Shown: piece after piece, positions 13,299-23,746 of the stretch
How the letters are laid out: every line of letters starts with the position of its first letter
How positions within the stretch are numbered: position 1 is the first letter of the stretch
NCBI GenBank assembly: GCA_013180625.2
Contig: SNVD02011092.1
Span: 1 to 64,000, forward strand
DNA length: 64,000 nucleotides
Direction of reading: 5' to 3'
Origin: Boswellia sacra
Taxonomy: Eukaryota; Streptophyta; Magnoliopsida; Sapindales; Burseraceae
Notes under the pieces: model-generated
Database searches by the model: none
Told to the model about the DNA's origin: nothing
Seen by the model: only the letters and a program-made list of their open reading frames with translations
Position numbers and translations under genes: made by a program

Positions 13299-13950
13299 AT
13301 TTTTTTTCTTAAATTTTAAAGGGGTTGTAATGATTATCCTATCTTTTTGAGTTTAACTTATTTACATATTTTTAATGTTAAAATTAATAGAAGAATGTCT
13401 ATGATGAGTTTTTTAAGATGTAAAAATTAAATTTATAAAAACAATAAAAGACCTTTATTGATAAAATAAAATATGGAAGTTAGGAGAGGAATGTGGGATT
13501 ATCCTTAAAAAAAAAAAGTCTTGAATGTTTAATTAAGTTGTACAAATTTTATTATTTTTTTATTTTTTTTGGTGTGAAGAAGGGTAAAACAATTATTTAG
13601 CATTCAAAGCCACTGTCAGGGCATGTTCCTGACAAACGGCAAATTTTCACAAAATAACCCCTTCCAACATCCACTTCCCATGTCTAACTTCATTTTCTAA
13701 TTTAACTATTTTTAACCATTTTTATCAAGCGAAAGTACTTAAATATCCTTAAGAATTATGAAAATACCAAAATTAGAAATCAAACCTAAATCATGTCTTT
13801 GCAAAAATCACGGCTTGCCTCTTCTTCTCACCCTTGGCCTCCTTTTCCACTCACGTGTTCTACCTACTTCTACTACCAACTACTCTCTTGCTTGTTTCTA
13901 TTATTAGCTTCAGGCTCTTTTTGTTGTCCAAAACTGAAGTGTGCGAGAGA
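13299..13950. other. AT-rich intergenic stretch
   Basis: No gene or transposon end recognised. The last 100 bases (pyrimidine-rich, CTCTT-containing) could be the remnant 5' flank of the acyl-activating-enzyme pseudogene that follows. Confidence 0.35.
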
Positions 13951-13952
13951 GA

Positions 13953-15140
13953 GATGGGAAACATAAGCGAAGTGGGTTTAAAGACTTGGTGAAGGTAGGT
14001 TTAATGTTGAGGAGGCCAAGGAATTTGATAAAATTCTAAAAGAAGCAATAACAAAAAGTAAAGGGCTGTTGGACACAAAAGAGGTTTGGAAGGGGCTTGT
14101 GGCTAAGAAAGTGCTAAAGCCACGGCACCCACTTGGGTTGCACCAACTTGTATATTACAGTGTGTATAATGATTGGATGCCTCCATCAATGGACCTCCTC
14201 TTTATTGGTTCCCCTCTCTGTAAATTTTTCATTCTTTTCTCTAATTACATTTTCGCTTGTTTCTTCTCATTTTGTTGTGTAATTTTGTTTGTTTTTATTG
14301 TTTTTGTCTTTGATCCTTTTAGTTTAACATATTTGCAATAGGAGTAATGAGGTACACTATGGTGAAACTGGTAGTAGAACATTGATCAAGTTAAGAGTTA
14401 GCCAGGAGTTGATATGTGATTCAAATTTCAGTGGGGATATTCATGCTATTCTATCCTTTTTATATTAGTTTAATATGCTTAATTTGTTTTCCCAAGGAAT
14501 GTGATTACATATTCTTCCTACTCACTAGGATTAGTTTTTTTTTATCTTTATTTTTTTATTTATACTTTTGTATGTTTATCAGAGCATAGTATGCATTATG
14601 CTCTCTTCTTCTTAACTGAAACTTACGTTCTCTAAATGTCATAGATTAATCTAAACATACTAACTTAGGACAGCAAAATGAAGTTCATGGTCCAAAGATT
14701 TTGGGGAAATTGTACAAAGACCCTATAACAAGTTTTAGCCTTTTTTAGAAATTCTCAGTTCAACATCCTGATGTAAGTACTTTTTATTTATATGCATTTA
14801 TATTTTCATCTAAAAGCTGCATTTTGTTGCTACTTTTCTTGAATTGTTTTGTCATTTGAATTTTGTTTCTGGAAATGATTTTCAGGCTTACTAGCCTCTC
14901 TCTTTAAAAGAGCTTTCAGTTGAATTCGTGAAACCCCAAAGTGTATATTAATTAGACAGAACCAACAATTCCAAACATGGTGGAGTGTGGCTTCCGGGTT
15001 CAGTGTTGAATATTGCTGAATGTTATTTGCTACCTAGTAATCATCCAAGAAAAGAGGATGATAGTTTGGCTATTGTGTGGAGAGATGATGGCTGTGATGA
15101 TTCCCCTATTAATCTTATGATACTGAAAGAATTATGAGAA
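13953..15140 (+). pseudogene. acyl-activating enzyme (AAE17/18-type) N-terminal pseudogene
   Basis: The pieces match plant peroxisomal acyl-activating enzymes of the AAE17/18 type, which belong to the AMP-forming acyl-CoA synthetase superfamily. An ATG at 13,953 reads MGNISEVGLKTW, then a stop and frameshift. The frame from 13,997 reads EEAKEFDKILKEAI and KVLKPRHPLGLHQLVYYSVY, followed by another shift. An exon at about 14,655-14,772 contains [19 protein letters not shown], a stop, then KFSVQHPD and a gtaagt donor. An exon from about 14,886 contains [20 protein letters not shown] and [18 protein letters not shown], then a stop. Introns are retained, so it arose by DNA-level duplication. The AMP-binding core and C-terminal domain are missing. 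It lies just beyond the CACTA end, possibly another captured or truncated copy. Confidence 0.8.
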
Positions 15141-15590
15141 CATTACTGTGTTTGAGAAAAGACCAACTTTTTCTTGGGATAATTGAATTTGCAAATTCCC
15201 TTGCTTGTGTGCTTTATTTTGCATCAAAGAGAAGTTATATTGATAGAGAACAACATCATATCAACAACAGTAAGCAATATTCATTGTCGCACCTGGAAAA
15301 TTGCCTAGAGTAAAAAGACCAAATTTTATGTTAAAAAACGTTTGTTCATTTTCATTTGATAGTAAAAGTGAGTTTTTAATAACTGATTTTTTTTGTATTA
15401 GTTGGTATTCCAAAGCACTGAATGTCTGTAATATTCTTTTGGATATGTCTTTGATTCAAGTGAATGACCAATTGCGTTCCAATAACCTTTGTTTATTTTA
15501 ACGTGTTAGCATCGATGTATAACTGCCTGAACAGTAGCATCCATTAGACAAATATATACAGGTTTTTGGCCCATTTTACCATTACTAAGC
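15141..15590. other. AT-rich stretch without a recognisable gene
   Basis: It may hold decayed intron sequence of the preceding pseudogene. Nothing firm is visible. Confidence 0.3.
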
Positions 15591-16092
15591 CATGAATGGG
15601 TACATGAGAACCCATTTTTGCAAAATGCCAGAAGTCTATTTTCGCATGAGTAGGTCGTGAACTCACACGTCGTGCGAAACAATAATGTGAATTTAGAATG
15701 TTGTTGACAATTCCTGCATCAATGGGCCGTGCAAGTAGCACGACTTGGAAATTAAAAGTGTCTAAAAATGTTGTTTCTATTAAACGTGCAAAATTCCATA
15801 TTTCACTTCCTTACACGACTGGGTCGTGTTGGTAGCACGATTGGGTCGTGCGAAAAATAGAGATATTTCTATAAAGTTCTCATCTACCGGCATGACCTAG
15901 TCGTGCAAAATTCTAGATTGCACATCCTTGCACAATTGAATCGTGCTGGCAGCATGACTAGGTCGTGCAAAAAATAGTGATTTCTATCAGGTTCTCATCT
16001 ATTGCATGACTAGGTCGTGTCAGTTGCATGACCTAGTCGTGCAAAATTCCAGATTGCACATCCTTGCACGATTGGGTCGTGCAAAAAATAGT
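15590..16092. repeat. degenerate tandem array of TCGTGC palindromes
   Basis: Recurrent motifs GCATGACCTAGTCGTGC, GCACGATTGGGTCGTGC and GCATGACTAGGTCGTGC are separated by CAAAATTCNAGATTGCACAT and AAAAAATAGTGATTTCTAT spacers. The phrase CGTGCAAAATTC starts at 15,785, 15,902 and 16,038, so the unit is about 115-135 bp with roughly three to four degenerate copies. The motif is nearly self-complementary and CpG-bearing. No flanking terminal repeats were identified. It could be the subterminal array of an unknown DNA transposon or a small satellite. Confidence 0.6.
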
Positions 16093-16381
16093 GATGAAAA
16101 ATTATTGAGTTTGGCGTTTGGTGTGTTGAGTGTTTGGAGAGTAAGTTTGTATTGCAACAAATCTTCTCATAATTATTAACAAGGCTAATCTAAACTTTTT
16201 ATATATAAAATGGGTTACATTTACCAAAGTACAAAAAAGGGGTTATATTTATAAAAAAGACCCCAAAAGGGGTTATTTAACCCCAGACGAATGGTAGTGT
16301 CTACAATGTACTTCTAAAACATCAGGTTTACGTAAGTGTCAAACCGCAGAGGGCTTACTATAATTTCTGCTTAATACGCCG

Positions 16382-17821
16382 GGGAGTTACTTTCGACGCC
16401 ATTATTTAACGACCTATCGCTGTTACCCTAGGTTTTTCAAAATATTCAGGAAAACCCCCACCGTTAGTTTCCGTTCCGTCAAGTTGTCAGCATCAAGGAT
16501 AATAGAGTCATTCAAAGAGATACATATTTCTCTCTCTCTTCTCTCTTTATCTTCTCTCCACCGTTCAACCCATCCGGAACTCTGATGGAGGAAGAAAGAA
16601 GGAGAAGAAAGAAGAGAAAAAAAAAGTAGAAAAATAGGGAGAAGGAGAGAGAAAGAAGGAGAAGAAAGACGAAGAAAAAAAAAAGAGCGAAGGAAGAAAA
16701 GGAAAAAAAAAAAAAAGAAAGAGAAAAAAGAGGAGAGAAGAAACATTAATTAAATAATATTTTTATTTTAAAATATTATTTATGTAATTTTCTCGTGATT
16801 TTAATAAAAAGAAGAAAAAATCATGGGAAACTTTGGAAGTAAGTTTTCAAGTTGATGAGCTGTACGGTTTTACGGGAACTCCATGTTTACAGTAAATTTA
16901 ACAATAATAAAAAAATCACTTAAAATAATTGTTAGTGTTTTTAGATTTTTACAAATCTAGGTATATTACAAAAAAACACGTTGTAATAAGGTGAGGTCTA
17001 TTTAAATGTCATTATTATTTTCAATTAAAGTATTTAATATTTTCAAAATATTTCTGTCTAGCTAACAAATTAAGTAGATTAAAAATTAATTACTATAAAA
17101 AAATAAAAAAAGAATCCATATGAAGATATAAATGGAAATACATCTAAAAATAGAAAGAATATTTTCAATTAGTTATAATAAAAATTTTGTTTTCATTGTT
17201 TTTTTTATTTCGAAAGATATTTATTGACTAATATAAAAAATAAGTAAATTCTTTACCACCTTTGAGTTTTTTAAAACGGTAATCTTTTTGTATTTTTTTC
17301 TTATTAAAAACAACCCACTAAGTTTTTAGAAATTCATCACTATATATTAAAAAATTAGTATTATGCGTTTTTGATTTTAATCATTATATTAAATTATTTT
17401 AAATTTACTACATATTAAACAAAGAAAAAAACCAAACTCACTCGATACTGATTTGGTTACAAGCCATGCAACCGTTGGAATCCACACAATTTGGTCCTTC
17501 TTGTTGCAAAAGTATGGGTAACCTAGTTATTTCACAATAGTTATTGTGGACAAAATGGGAAATGAAAATATACAAAGTTTTATCTTTACAATAAAATATA
17601 AAAAAATTAAAAACTTTTAAGAAAAAGTCATGATCACATGCAGACTTGTCGGGTGTGCAAATGTTGGAGAGTGAGGTAGGGGTAAATCGCTAATTATATT
17701 GGAATTTCAAAGGTTCATGGCAACTTGACGGAACGAGACTAACGGTCGGGGTTTTCTGAATATTTTGGAAAACTTCGCGTAGTGGTTGGTACGTTGTTAA
17801 ATAATGGGGGTTGATAACCCC
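16382..17821. mobile_element. non-autonomous Mutator-like element (TIR-MULE)
   Basis: Terminal inverted repeats of about 110 bp pair 16,382-16,495 with about 17,710-17,821. Both contain CCATTATTTAAC, a TTTTCnAAAATATTCAG core, and CCGTTAGTnTCnTTCCGTCA. The flanks suggest a decayed 9-bp target duplication: AATACGCCG (16,373-16,381) and AATATGCTG (17,822-17,830), differing by two C-to-T changes, which fits Mutator-type insertion followed by deamination. No transposase is present. The interior has a purine-rich block (16,583-16,740) and otherwise AT-rich sequence. Boundaries are uncertain by a few bases. Confidence 0.65.
16583..16740. repeat. GA-rich low-complexity block
   Basis: Almost pure purine on the + strand (GAAGAAAGAAGGAGAAG type). 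It gives a spurious serine/phenylalanine-rich open frame on the opposite strand, which is not a gene. Confidence 0.8.
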
Positions 17822-18027
17822 AATATGCTGCTTGTGCAAATCTTAAATGACTAATAGGATATTATTAATTTATTTTTGTTTAATAAAAAACATAAAAAAT
17901 ATTTCATTCTTTATTGTAACCAATCGAATGAATCTCATTCTCTTTCTTTTCTTTTCATGTTTTCGTGCTTCATATGATTTCCGCTTGAATACTTTCCTTC
18001 CCATCCATCAACCAACATCAACTTTTA

Positions 18028-18155
18028 GGGGAGATTATTTCGTGCATCCGCTGCATTATTAGTCCTCCAATAATGACAAGTGTGGCCTCACTCCCGCTGA
18101 GCTGGCGCCCATGATTAGGGTGCTGTTAGTGCAGCGGATGCACCAAATGCTTCTC
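18028..18155. mobile_element. 128-bp MITE with TTA duplications (PIF/Tourist-like)
   Basis: The left end GGGGAGATTATTTCGTGCAT (18,028) pairs with the right end ...ATGCACCAAATGCTTCTC (18,155). The inverted repeats are about 27 bp and include GTGCATCCGCTGCA. TTA flanks both ends (18,025-18,027 and 18,156-18,158), the duplication typical of PIF/Harbinger elements. It has no coding capacity. Confidence 0.65.
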
Positions 18156-18158
18156 TTA

Positions 18159-19273
18159 CTTCAAACGGAAATTAATGCACCCCCTTGACTTGGCTAATCC
18201 AGCACTACCATGCTCCCACTCTTAGAAACACGATGACTCCAGATTCTATCTCCCGTTAGAGGTTAGAGGATCAGTTACTTAACCTCGAGTCTCTTAGGCA
18301 AAAACTTATTTACCCTATCTTATTTAAGAGATAATATAATGGTACAAATCAGTCTAAAATGGCTCCATTTCCAGAGTTTTTATGTGTTTTTTTTTTTTTT
18401 TTTTTGAGAAGAAGTACAGAAATATGAGATCACACATCCAAATCAACCTAACCCAACTCACTTTCACCCCACTTCACTTCCATCCTCTGCCACTTCACTT
18501 CCACCTCTGCACCCCTTGGGTTCACACAAGCATCAACATTGCCATCAGAGAATCCTTCACATCTACCTTCATCTCCATCACGCACACCAGCAGTAGCAAA
18601 AAAATTGGAACTCATTTAACATCCAAATAATTAATTCGAAATGAACGCATAAATTTCCAACTAAATAGGACAGCATAGTAGAACACTTTGAGCAGAAAAT
18701 TTCCACCAAAAAACCGTATAAAGTGTACCTCAAACTTCGATAATAATAACATAACATAGCCAAAACCATATATATAAATCAAATTGAATGAAAAAAGAAG
18801 ACATGGGTTTTGTTTGGATAACCAGAAAAATACTTGGATAACAAGAAGATCTATAAACCTCAAATATCAATAGTTAAAAAAATAAAAAAAAAAAAGCATC
18901 GATCTCAGCCACCATTTCCAAATAGCACAACCACCAGCCGTTCCACCATTTCCACCACCTAAACGCTACCACTTCCTATCCTCGGTCTCCAGTTAAGAGA
19001 GGAGTACCCAAGTCTAAAGCCGGTAGCTATCCTCGAGGGCAACCCTAGCCATAATCATCATCATCAATTCTTGGAATTTCATTATTTTCTCCATTTTCAA
19101 CTTTGCCCATTCATGACCGCAGAAGCCACAATTATCCATTTGCAAAGCCCAAATTTTCATCTGATCTCACAATCCCCTGATTTCCACCATAAAATCACTG
19201 TAACCACCACAAAATCAAGACCCACATGCAAGCACTTGGCAAGATGAAGATTCGGATTGGGGAAAAAAAAAGA
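18159..19273. other. intergenic stretch, no gene seen
   Basis: Contains a poly-T tract (18,388-18,405) and CCACC-rich sequence (18,900-18,965). No protein similarity recognised. Confidence 0.35.
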
Positions 19274-19503
19274 TGTATTGAAGCATTAGTTAGTTAGTCT
19301 GTTAGGAAGGTTGTTAAGTAAAGTAGTGCCAGCTGCAGTTAGTTATCCACGTCAGGAATAGGTTGTTAGCTTAGTCCGCAAGAATCTTGTGTATAAAGAA
19401 ACTTCTCTTGTACGTTTATTCATTCACTCAATAAAGAAAGATTTACAATTTAGCTTGTCCTTCAAGAATTCTCTCAAATTCTCTTTGATCTTTACAATCC
19501 AAC
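19274..19503 (+). repeat. copia A 5' LTR
   Basis: About 230 bp, starting TGTATTGAAGCATTAG. It contains a TATA box (TATAAA, 19,392), a polyadenylation-like CAATAAAG and a CTTGTACGTTTATTCATTCA block shared with the 3' LTR. The 3' LTR has the same landmarks from 32,047 on, with many substitutions. Confidence 0.8.
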
Positions 19504-19531
19504 CTGGAATCAAAGCCACTGATCACATATC

Positions 19532-20823
19532 ATGGCTGACCGATCTCATCATTTTCCTAGTGGTCGAGATTTTCTCGGAAACAATACAAGTTTCCCGAGA
19601 ACCAATCACACTTCAAGTTTTGTTGATACGCAAAATCCTCATGGAGCTTCAAGTTACTTCATCAGCACCATTGATGCCTCTGATTTCATTACCTGCAGCT
19701 CTTCCTACTTTGTCAATCAAGCTGAATTGAAATAACTATGGCTATTGGCGATCTCAGGTTCTACCAACCCTTGGAGCTTGTGAGCTTGAAGGTTTTGTTA
19801 ATGGAGAAAAGATCTGTGCTCAACCTTTTATATATGTTCCTAATTCTAGTGATTCGATTGATAATGCTTCTCAATATAATCTAGATTATCTTGTGTGGAA
19901 AAGAACAGATAAATTCATTTTGAGTTGGTTATTTTTGTCAATTACAGAAGCTATGTATGGTCATGTAGTAAGATGTCAAACATCAATGAGTCTTTAGAGT
20001 ACTTTAGAGAAGTTGTTCCTTATAGAATCCAGAGCTCGAGAATTGTTTCTTAAACGTAATCGTTAAACTACCAAGAAAGGTCCATGTCTATCTCTGAATA
20101 TTTTCTTAAGAGGAAGGAAATTGCTGATACATTATTTTCGATAAGAACAGAGATTATTGATAATGATCTGTTGCTGTGCATTTTAGACGGTCTTGGTCTT
20201 GAATATGATGCAGTTGTTGTAAACATCAGATCAAGAGTTGGTTATATTTTTATTGAAGAAGCACAATTTCGTTTACATAAGTTATAAACTTAGACTAGCA
20301 CAATATCGCATTACATAGTCAGTAAACCTTGATCACAATGCCAATATGGTTCAAAGAAGTTCTGGTTTTAATCAATTCCCTCATGGTTCTGGTTATTCTC
20401 GAGCAGCTGGTGGTTATACTAGAGGAAAAGGTCGTGGCAAGAATCAGTCGTGTAGGTTCAATGCTTTTAAAGGTGGCAATGGTTGAGGCAATGGCAATAA
20501 TAGGCCAACGTGTCAATTTCGTGGAAAGGTTGGGCATGTTGCTATCAAGTGCTATCATAGGTTTGACGTAGATTTTCAAGGATTTCAGGGCTCTCATGAA
20601 AACAATCAAGGTGCTGTCTCTCAAGCTTCTCGGCAGGCTCAAGCACAAGTTTTTGAAACTTCACAACAAGCTCCATCACAAGATCTTGTTGCTTCACTTG
20701 CTACAGTTACAGACTCTTCCTGGTATTTAGACACAGATGCAACAGACCACATTACTATAGATATGAACAATATCAATGTCAAGGAGGAGTGTCATGGTGC
20801 TGAAATAGTTCAGGTTGGAAATG
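19532..20823 (+). pseudogene. copia A gag and protease start (degenerate)
   Basis: The ATG at 19,532 opens a copia gag-like frame (MADRSHHFPSGRD), interrupted by stops and shifts. Recognisable pieces include NYGYWRSQVLPTLGACELEG, LDYLVWKRTDKFILSWLF, and, around 20,084-20,287, MSISEYFLKRKEIADTLF and a VVVNIRSR segment of the retrotransposon gag (UBN2-type) domain. A glycine-rich segment and a degenerate zinc knuckle follow. The last piece, SSWYLDTDATDHIT, is the protease active-site region with the usual D-S-G altered. The frame is cut at 20,823 by insertion of copia B and resumes at 26,230. Confidence 0.75.
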
Positions 20824-20828
20824 GTAAT

Positions 20829-21388
20829 TGTTGGTTTATTGGCTCATATGAAAGAAATGGATATCCCACATCGGCTACTTACTAAAATTGGGTCTCATAT
20901 GGCTCTTATAAAAGGAAGCCATGTGGGAGAAATTAAGTGTCCCAAGTGAAATATCCTCCACCCCCCTCTATTTGTAAGGTCTCACATATAAGACCTCATA
21001 GTTTAAGGGCCTTTCATTAAGGACCTTAAAGTTTGTAATATTTGTTTTTCCTCCTTTTGTTTTGGGTATTTGTAGTATTACCCAATTGTTTGGGTAATTA
21101 CAGTTTAACCCAACTATTTGGGTAATTACAGTTTGGCCCAATAGTTGTGGTATTTGTATTGTGACCCAAAAGTTTGTAATTCTCTTTGAAGATAGTAGAA
21201 AGTTTCTTCAGCGGCGCCCGAGGACGTAGGTACTAATATCGAACCTCGTTAAATCCTGGTGTGTTTTCTATTTCTGCATTGTGGTTGATTGGTTGCCTCT
21301 TTAGTTGTTATTATATTCAATTATCTGGCATAGTTGTGGTTGTGCATTTGGTTGTTCTGTTGGTTATCGTTTCCGCTCGTGCATAACA
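20829..21388 (+). repeat. copia B 5' LTR
   Basis: 560 bp, TG...CA ends. A TATA box (TTATAAAAGG, about 20,906) marks the likely start of the retrotransposon transcript. Short internal repeats of CCCAANTNTTTGGGTAATTA occur around 21,080-21,160. Confidence 0.93.
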
Positions 21389-21390
21389 AT

Positions 21391-21403
21391 TGGTATCAGA
21401 GCC
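21391..21403 (+). other. copia B primer-binding site
   Basis: TGGTATCAGAGCC, two bases after the LTR, is the typical site complementary to the 3' end of initiator tRNA-Met used to prime reverse transcription. Confidence 0.9.
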
Positions 21404-21554
21404 GAAGATTTTGGGTAGTTAGTGGCTATTTCTTTGAAGCACTTGCTACTATTCTGGGCTGTTGATTTTGGATTGCTAGTTATTGAATATAATAGTTTGT
21501 TTTGAGCTTGGTTATTGGTGATTTGTGTATCGAGCTTATTTGTGAGAGGTAGTA

Positions 21555-22430
21555 ATGGCTTCATCGTCTACTGTATCTGAGAAGACAGTGACTGTGACAA
21601 ATGCAAAAATAGATGTGGAAAAATTTGATGGCCGAAATAATTTCGGCTTATGGCAGAGTGAGGTGTTGGACGGGTTGTATCAGCAGGATTTGGATATTGT
21701 TCTGGAAGAAAAAAAACCAGAAGATATCAGTACAAGAGATTGGGACAGGCTGAATATAAAAGCTTGTGGGTTGATTCGCTCTTGCTTGTGTAGAGAACAA
21801 AAGTATCCGTTCACTAAGGAGACATCTGCAAACAAATTGTGGAAGGCGCTGGAGAACAAATATATGAAGAAAAGCAATGAGAATCGGCTGTACCTATTGA
21901 AGAGATTGTTCCGTCTCCAATTGAAACCAGGTACGAGCATCAGTTCTCATATTGATGAGTTTAATAAGTTAATTGCTGATTTGTTAAACGTAGATGAAAC
22001 CTTCAAAGATGAAATTAAGGCTATGTTATTGATTGGCTCACTTCCGGATGGATTAGACCATTTGTGCATTACTCTTATCCATGAGAAAGATAAACTGTCT
22101 TTTGAAGAAGTTTGTTCTGCTTTGTTGAATTATGAAATTCGTAAGAAAGACCAAAGGGAACATAGGGAACATAGGGAATTATGTCAGTAGATGCATTGAC
22201 AGTGAGAGGGCGTAGTCATAGTAGAAAACCAAGAAAAAGGGGAAAATCTTTGTCGAGGGGTAGATTAGGAAAAGATGAGTGCGCCTTTTGTCGTGAGAAA
22301 GGGCATTGGAAGAAAGATTGTCCTAAGTTGAAAAAGAAAGAAAAGGGCAAGGCTGTTTCTGATGCATGTGTTGTTGAGCGTGAGGATGATAGTGATTCAG
22401 ATATTTGTCTAGTTGGTCATCCATCCACTT
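21555..22430 (+). pseudogene. copia B gag (frameshifted)
   Basis: The frame starts at ATG 21,555 (MASSSTVSEKTVTVTNAKID), about 150 bp after the primer site. It carries the copia gag domain: KFDGRNNFGLWQSEV, NKLWKALENKY, LKRLFRLQLKPGTSISSHID, LIGSLPDG. It stops at 22,190 after a tract in which GGGAACATA is repeated, probably slippage. The frame from 22,181 continues the same protein with a basic segment and the nucleic-acid-binding zinc knuckle CAFCREKGHWKKDC (about 22,280-22,321). Gag would form the virus-like particle. The shift separates the capsid part from the knuckle and all of pol. Confidence 0.88.
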
Positions 22431-23746
22431 CTGTTTCTAATGAGTGGATTATGGATTCGGGTTGTACTTATCATATGTGTCCACATCGGGATTGGTTCTT
22501 TCAGTTTGAGGAGCTTGATTGTGGAGTTGTGTATATGGGTAATGATGATATTTGCCATATTGCTGGGATAGGTTCGATCCGTTTGAGGAATCATGATGGA
22601 CTGACTAGAGTTCTGACAGATATTCGGTATGTACCGAAGTTGAAGAAGAATCTCATCTCTTTGGGAGCCTTGGAATCTAAAGGCTGTGATATATCTATTC
22701 GAGATGGTATTCTGAGGGTCACTTCAGGCGCTCTTGTGGTATTGAAAGGTACTAGGAGGAACAACTTGTATTACTATAATGGTAGTACAGTTACTGGATC
22801 AGCGACTACGGTTTCTGATAATGATGCAGATTCAGAGATTACGAGACTGTGGCACATACGTTTGGGACATGCAGGTGAGAAAGCCTTATTCAGTTTGGTG
22901 AAACGAGGTTTATTGAAAGGTGCAAAGACCTGCAAGCTAGATTTTTGTGAGCATTGTGTTCTGGGAAAGCAGAAGAGAGTGAAATTTGGCACCGCTATTC
23001 ATAATACTAAGGGTATTCTTGATTATGTTCACTCAGATGTGTGGGGACCTACCAAAACAGCATCGATTGGAGGTAGGCATTACTTTGTTACTTTTGATGA
23101 TGACTTTTTTAGAAGAACTTGGGTGTACTGTTTGAAATCAAAAGATGATGTACTTCGTGTTTTCCTTAAATGGAAAAAGATGATTGAGACACAGACTGGC
23201 AAGAAGATCAAGCATCTCAGAACAGATAATGGTGGTGAGTATTGCAGTGATCAGTTTTTGAAATTGTGTCAAGATGAGGGTATTGTACGTCATTTTACTG
23301 TTAGAGGTACACCGCAGCAGAATGGGGTGGCAGAACGCATGAACCGGACATTGCTGGAGAAAGTTCAGTGTATGTTGTCCAATGCTGGGTTAGGCAAAGA
23401 ATTTTGGGCTGAGGCTGTGACTTATGCGTGTCATCTCATTAATCGTCTACCGTTAGCTGCTATTGGTGATAGAACTCCATTGGAGGTATGGTCTGGACAA
23501 CCTGTTTCTGATTATGATTCTTTACATGTTTTTGGTTCCACTGCATATTATCATGTGAAAGAATCTAAGCTGGATCCTAGAGCCAAGAGAGCGATTTTCT
23601 TGGGATTTGCTTCTAGAGTAAAAGGATATCGTCTTTGGTGTCCTAGTTCGAGGAAGATTATATCCAGCAGAGATGTGACATTTGATGAGTCTTCAATGTT
23701 GAAGAAATCAGAAAACCAGACAAAGGTGAATGGTACTCCACAGTAG
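22431..23746 (+). pseudogene. copia B protease and integrase
   Basis: In frame with the zinc knuckle. The aspartic protease active site reads MDSGCTYHM near 22,450. The integrase zinc-binding HHCC domain has HIRLGHAGEKAL (about 22,853) and FCEHCVLGK. The catalytic core has VHSDVWGP, LRTDNGGEY and PQQNGVAERMNRTLLE, giving the D-D-E residues. The C-terminal part has SRAKRAIFLGF-type sequence. A TAG at 23,744-23,746 interrupts the frame in a glutamine-rich stretch, most simply a CAG-to-TAG change. Integrase would insert the cDNA copy. Apart from the stop this region is well kept. Confidence 0.9.

Noticed and set aside
16423..16746. Minus-strand serine/phenylalanine-rich reading frame
   Set aside because: It is the complement of a GA-rich low-complexity tract and MULE terminal repeat, with no protein features.
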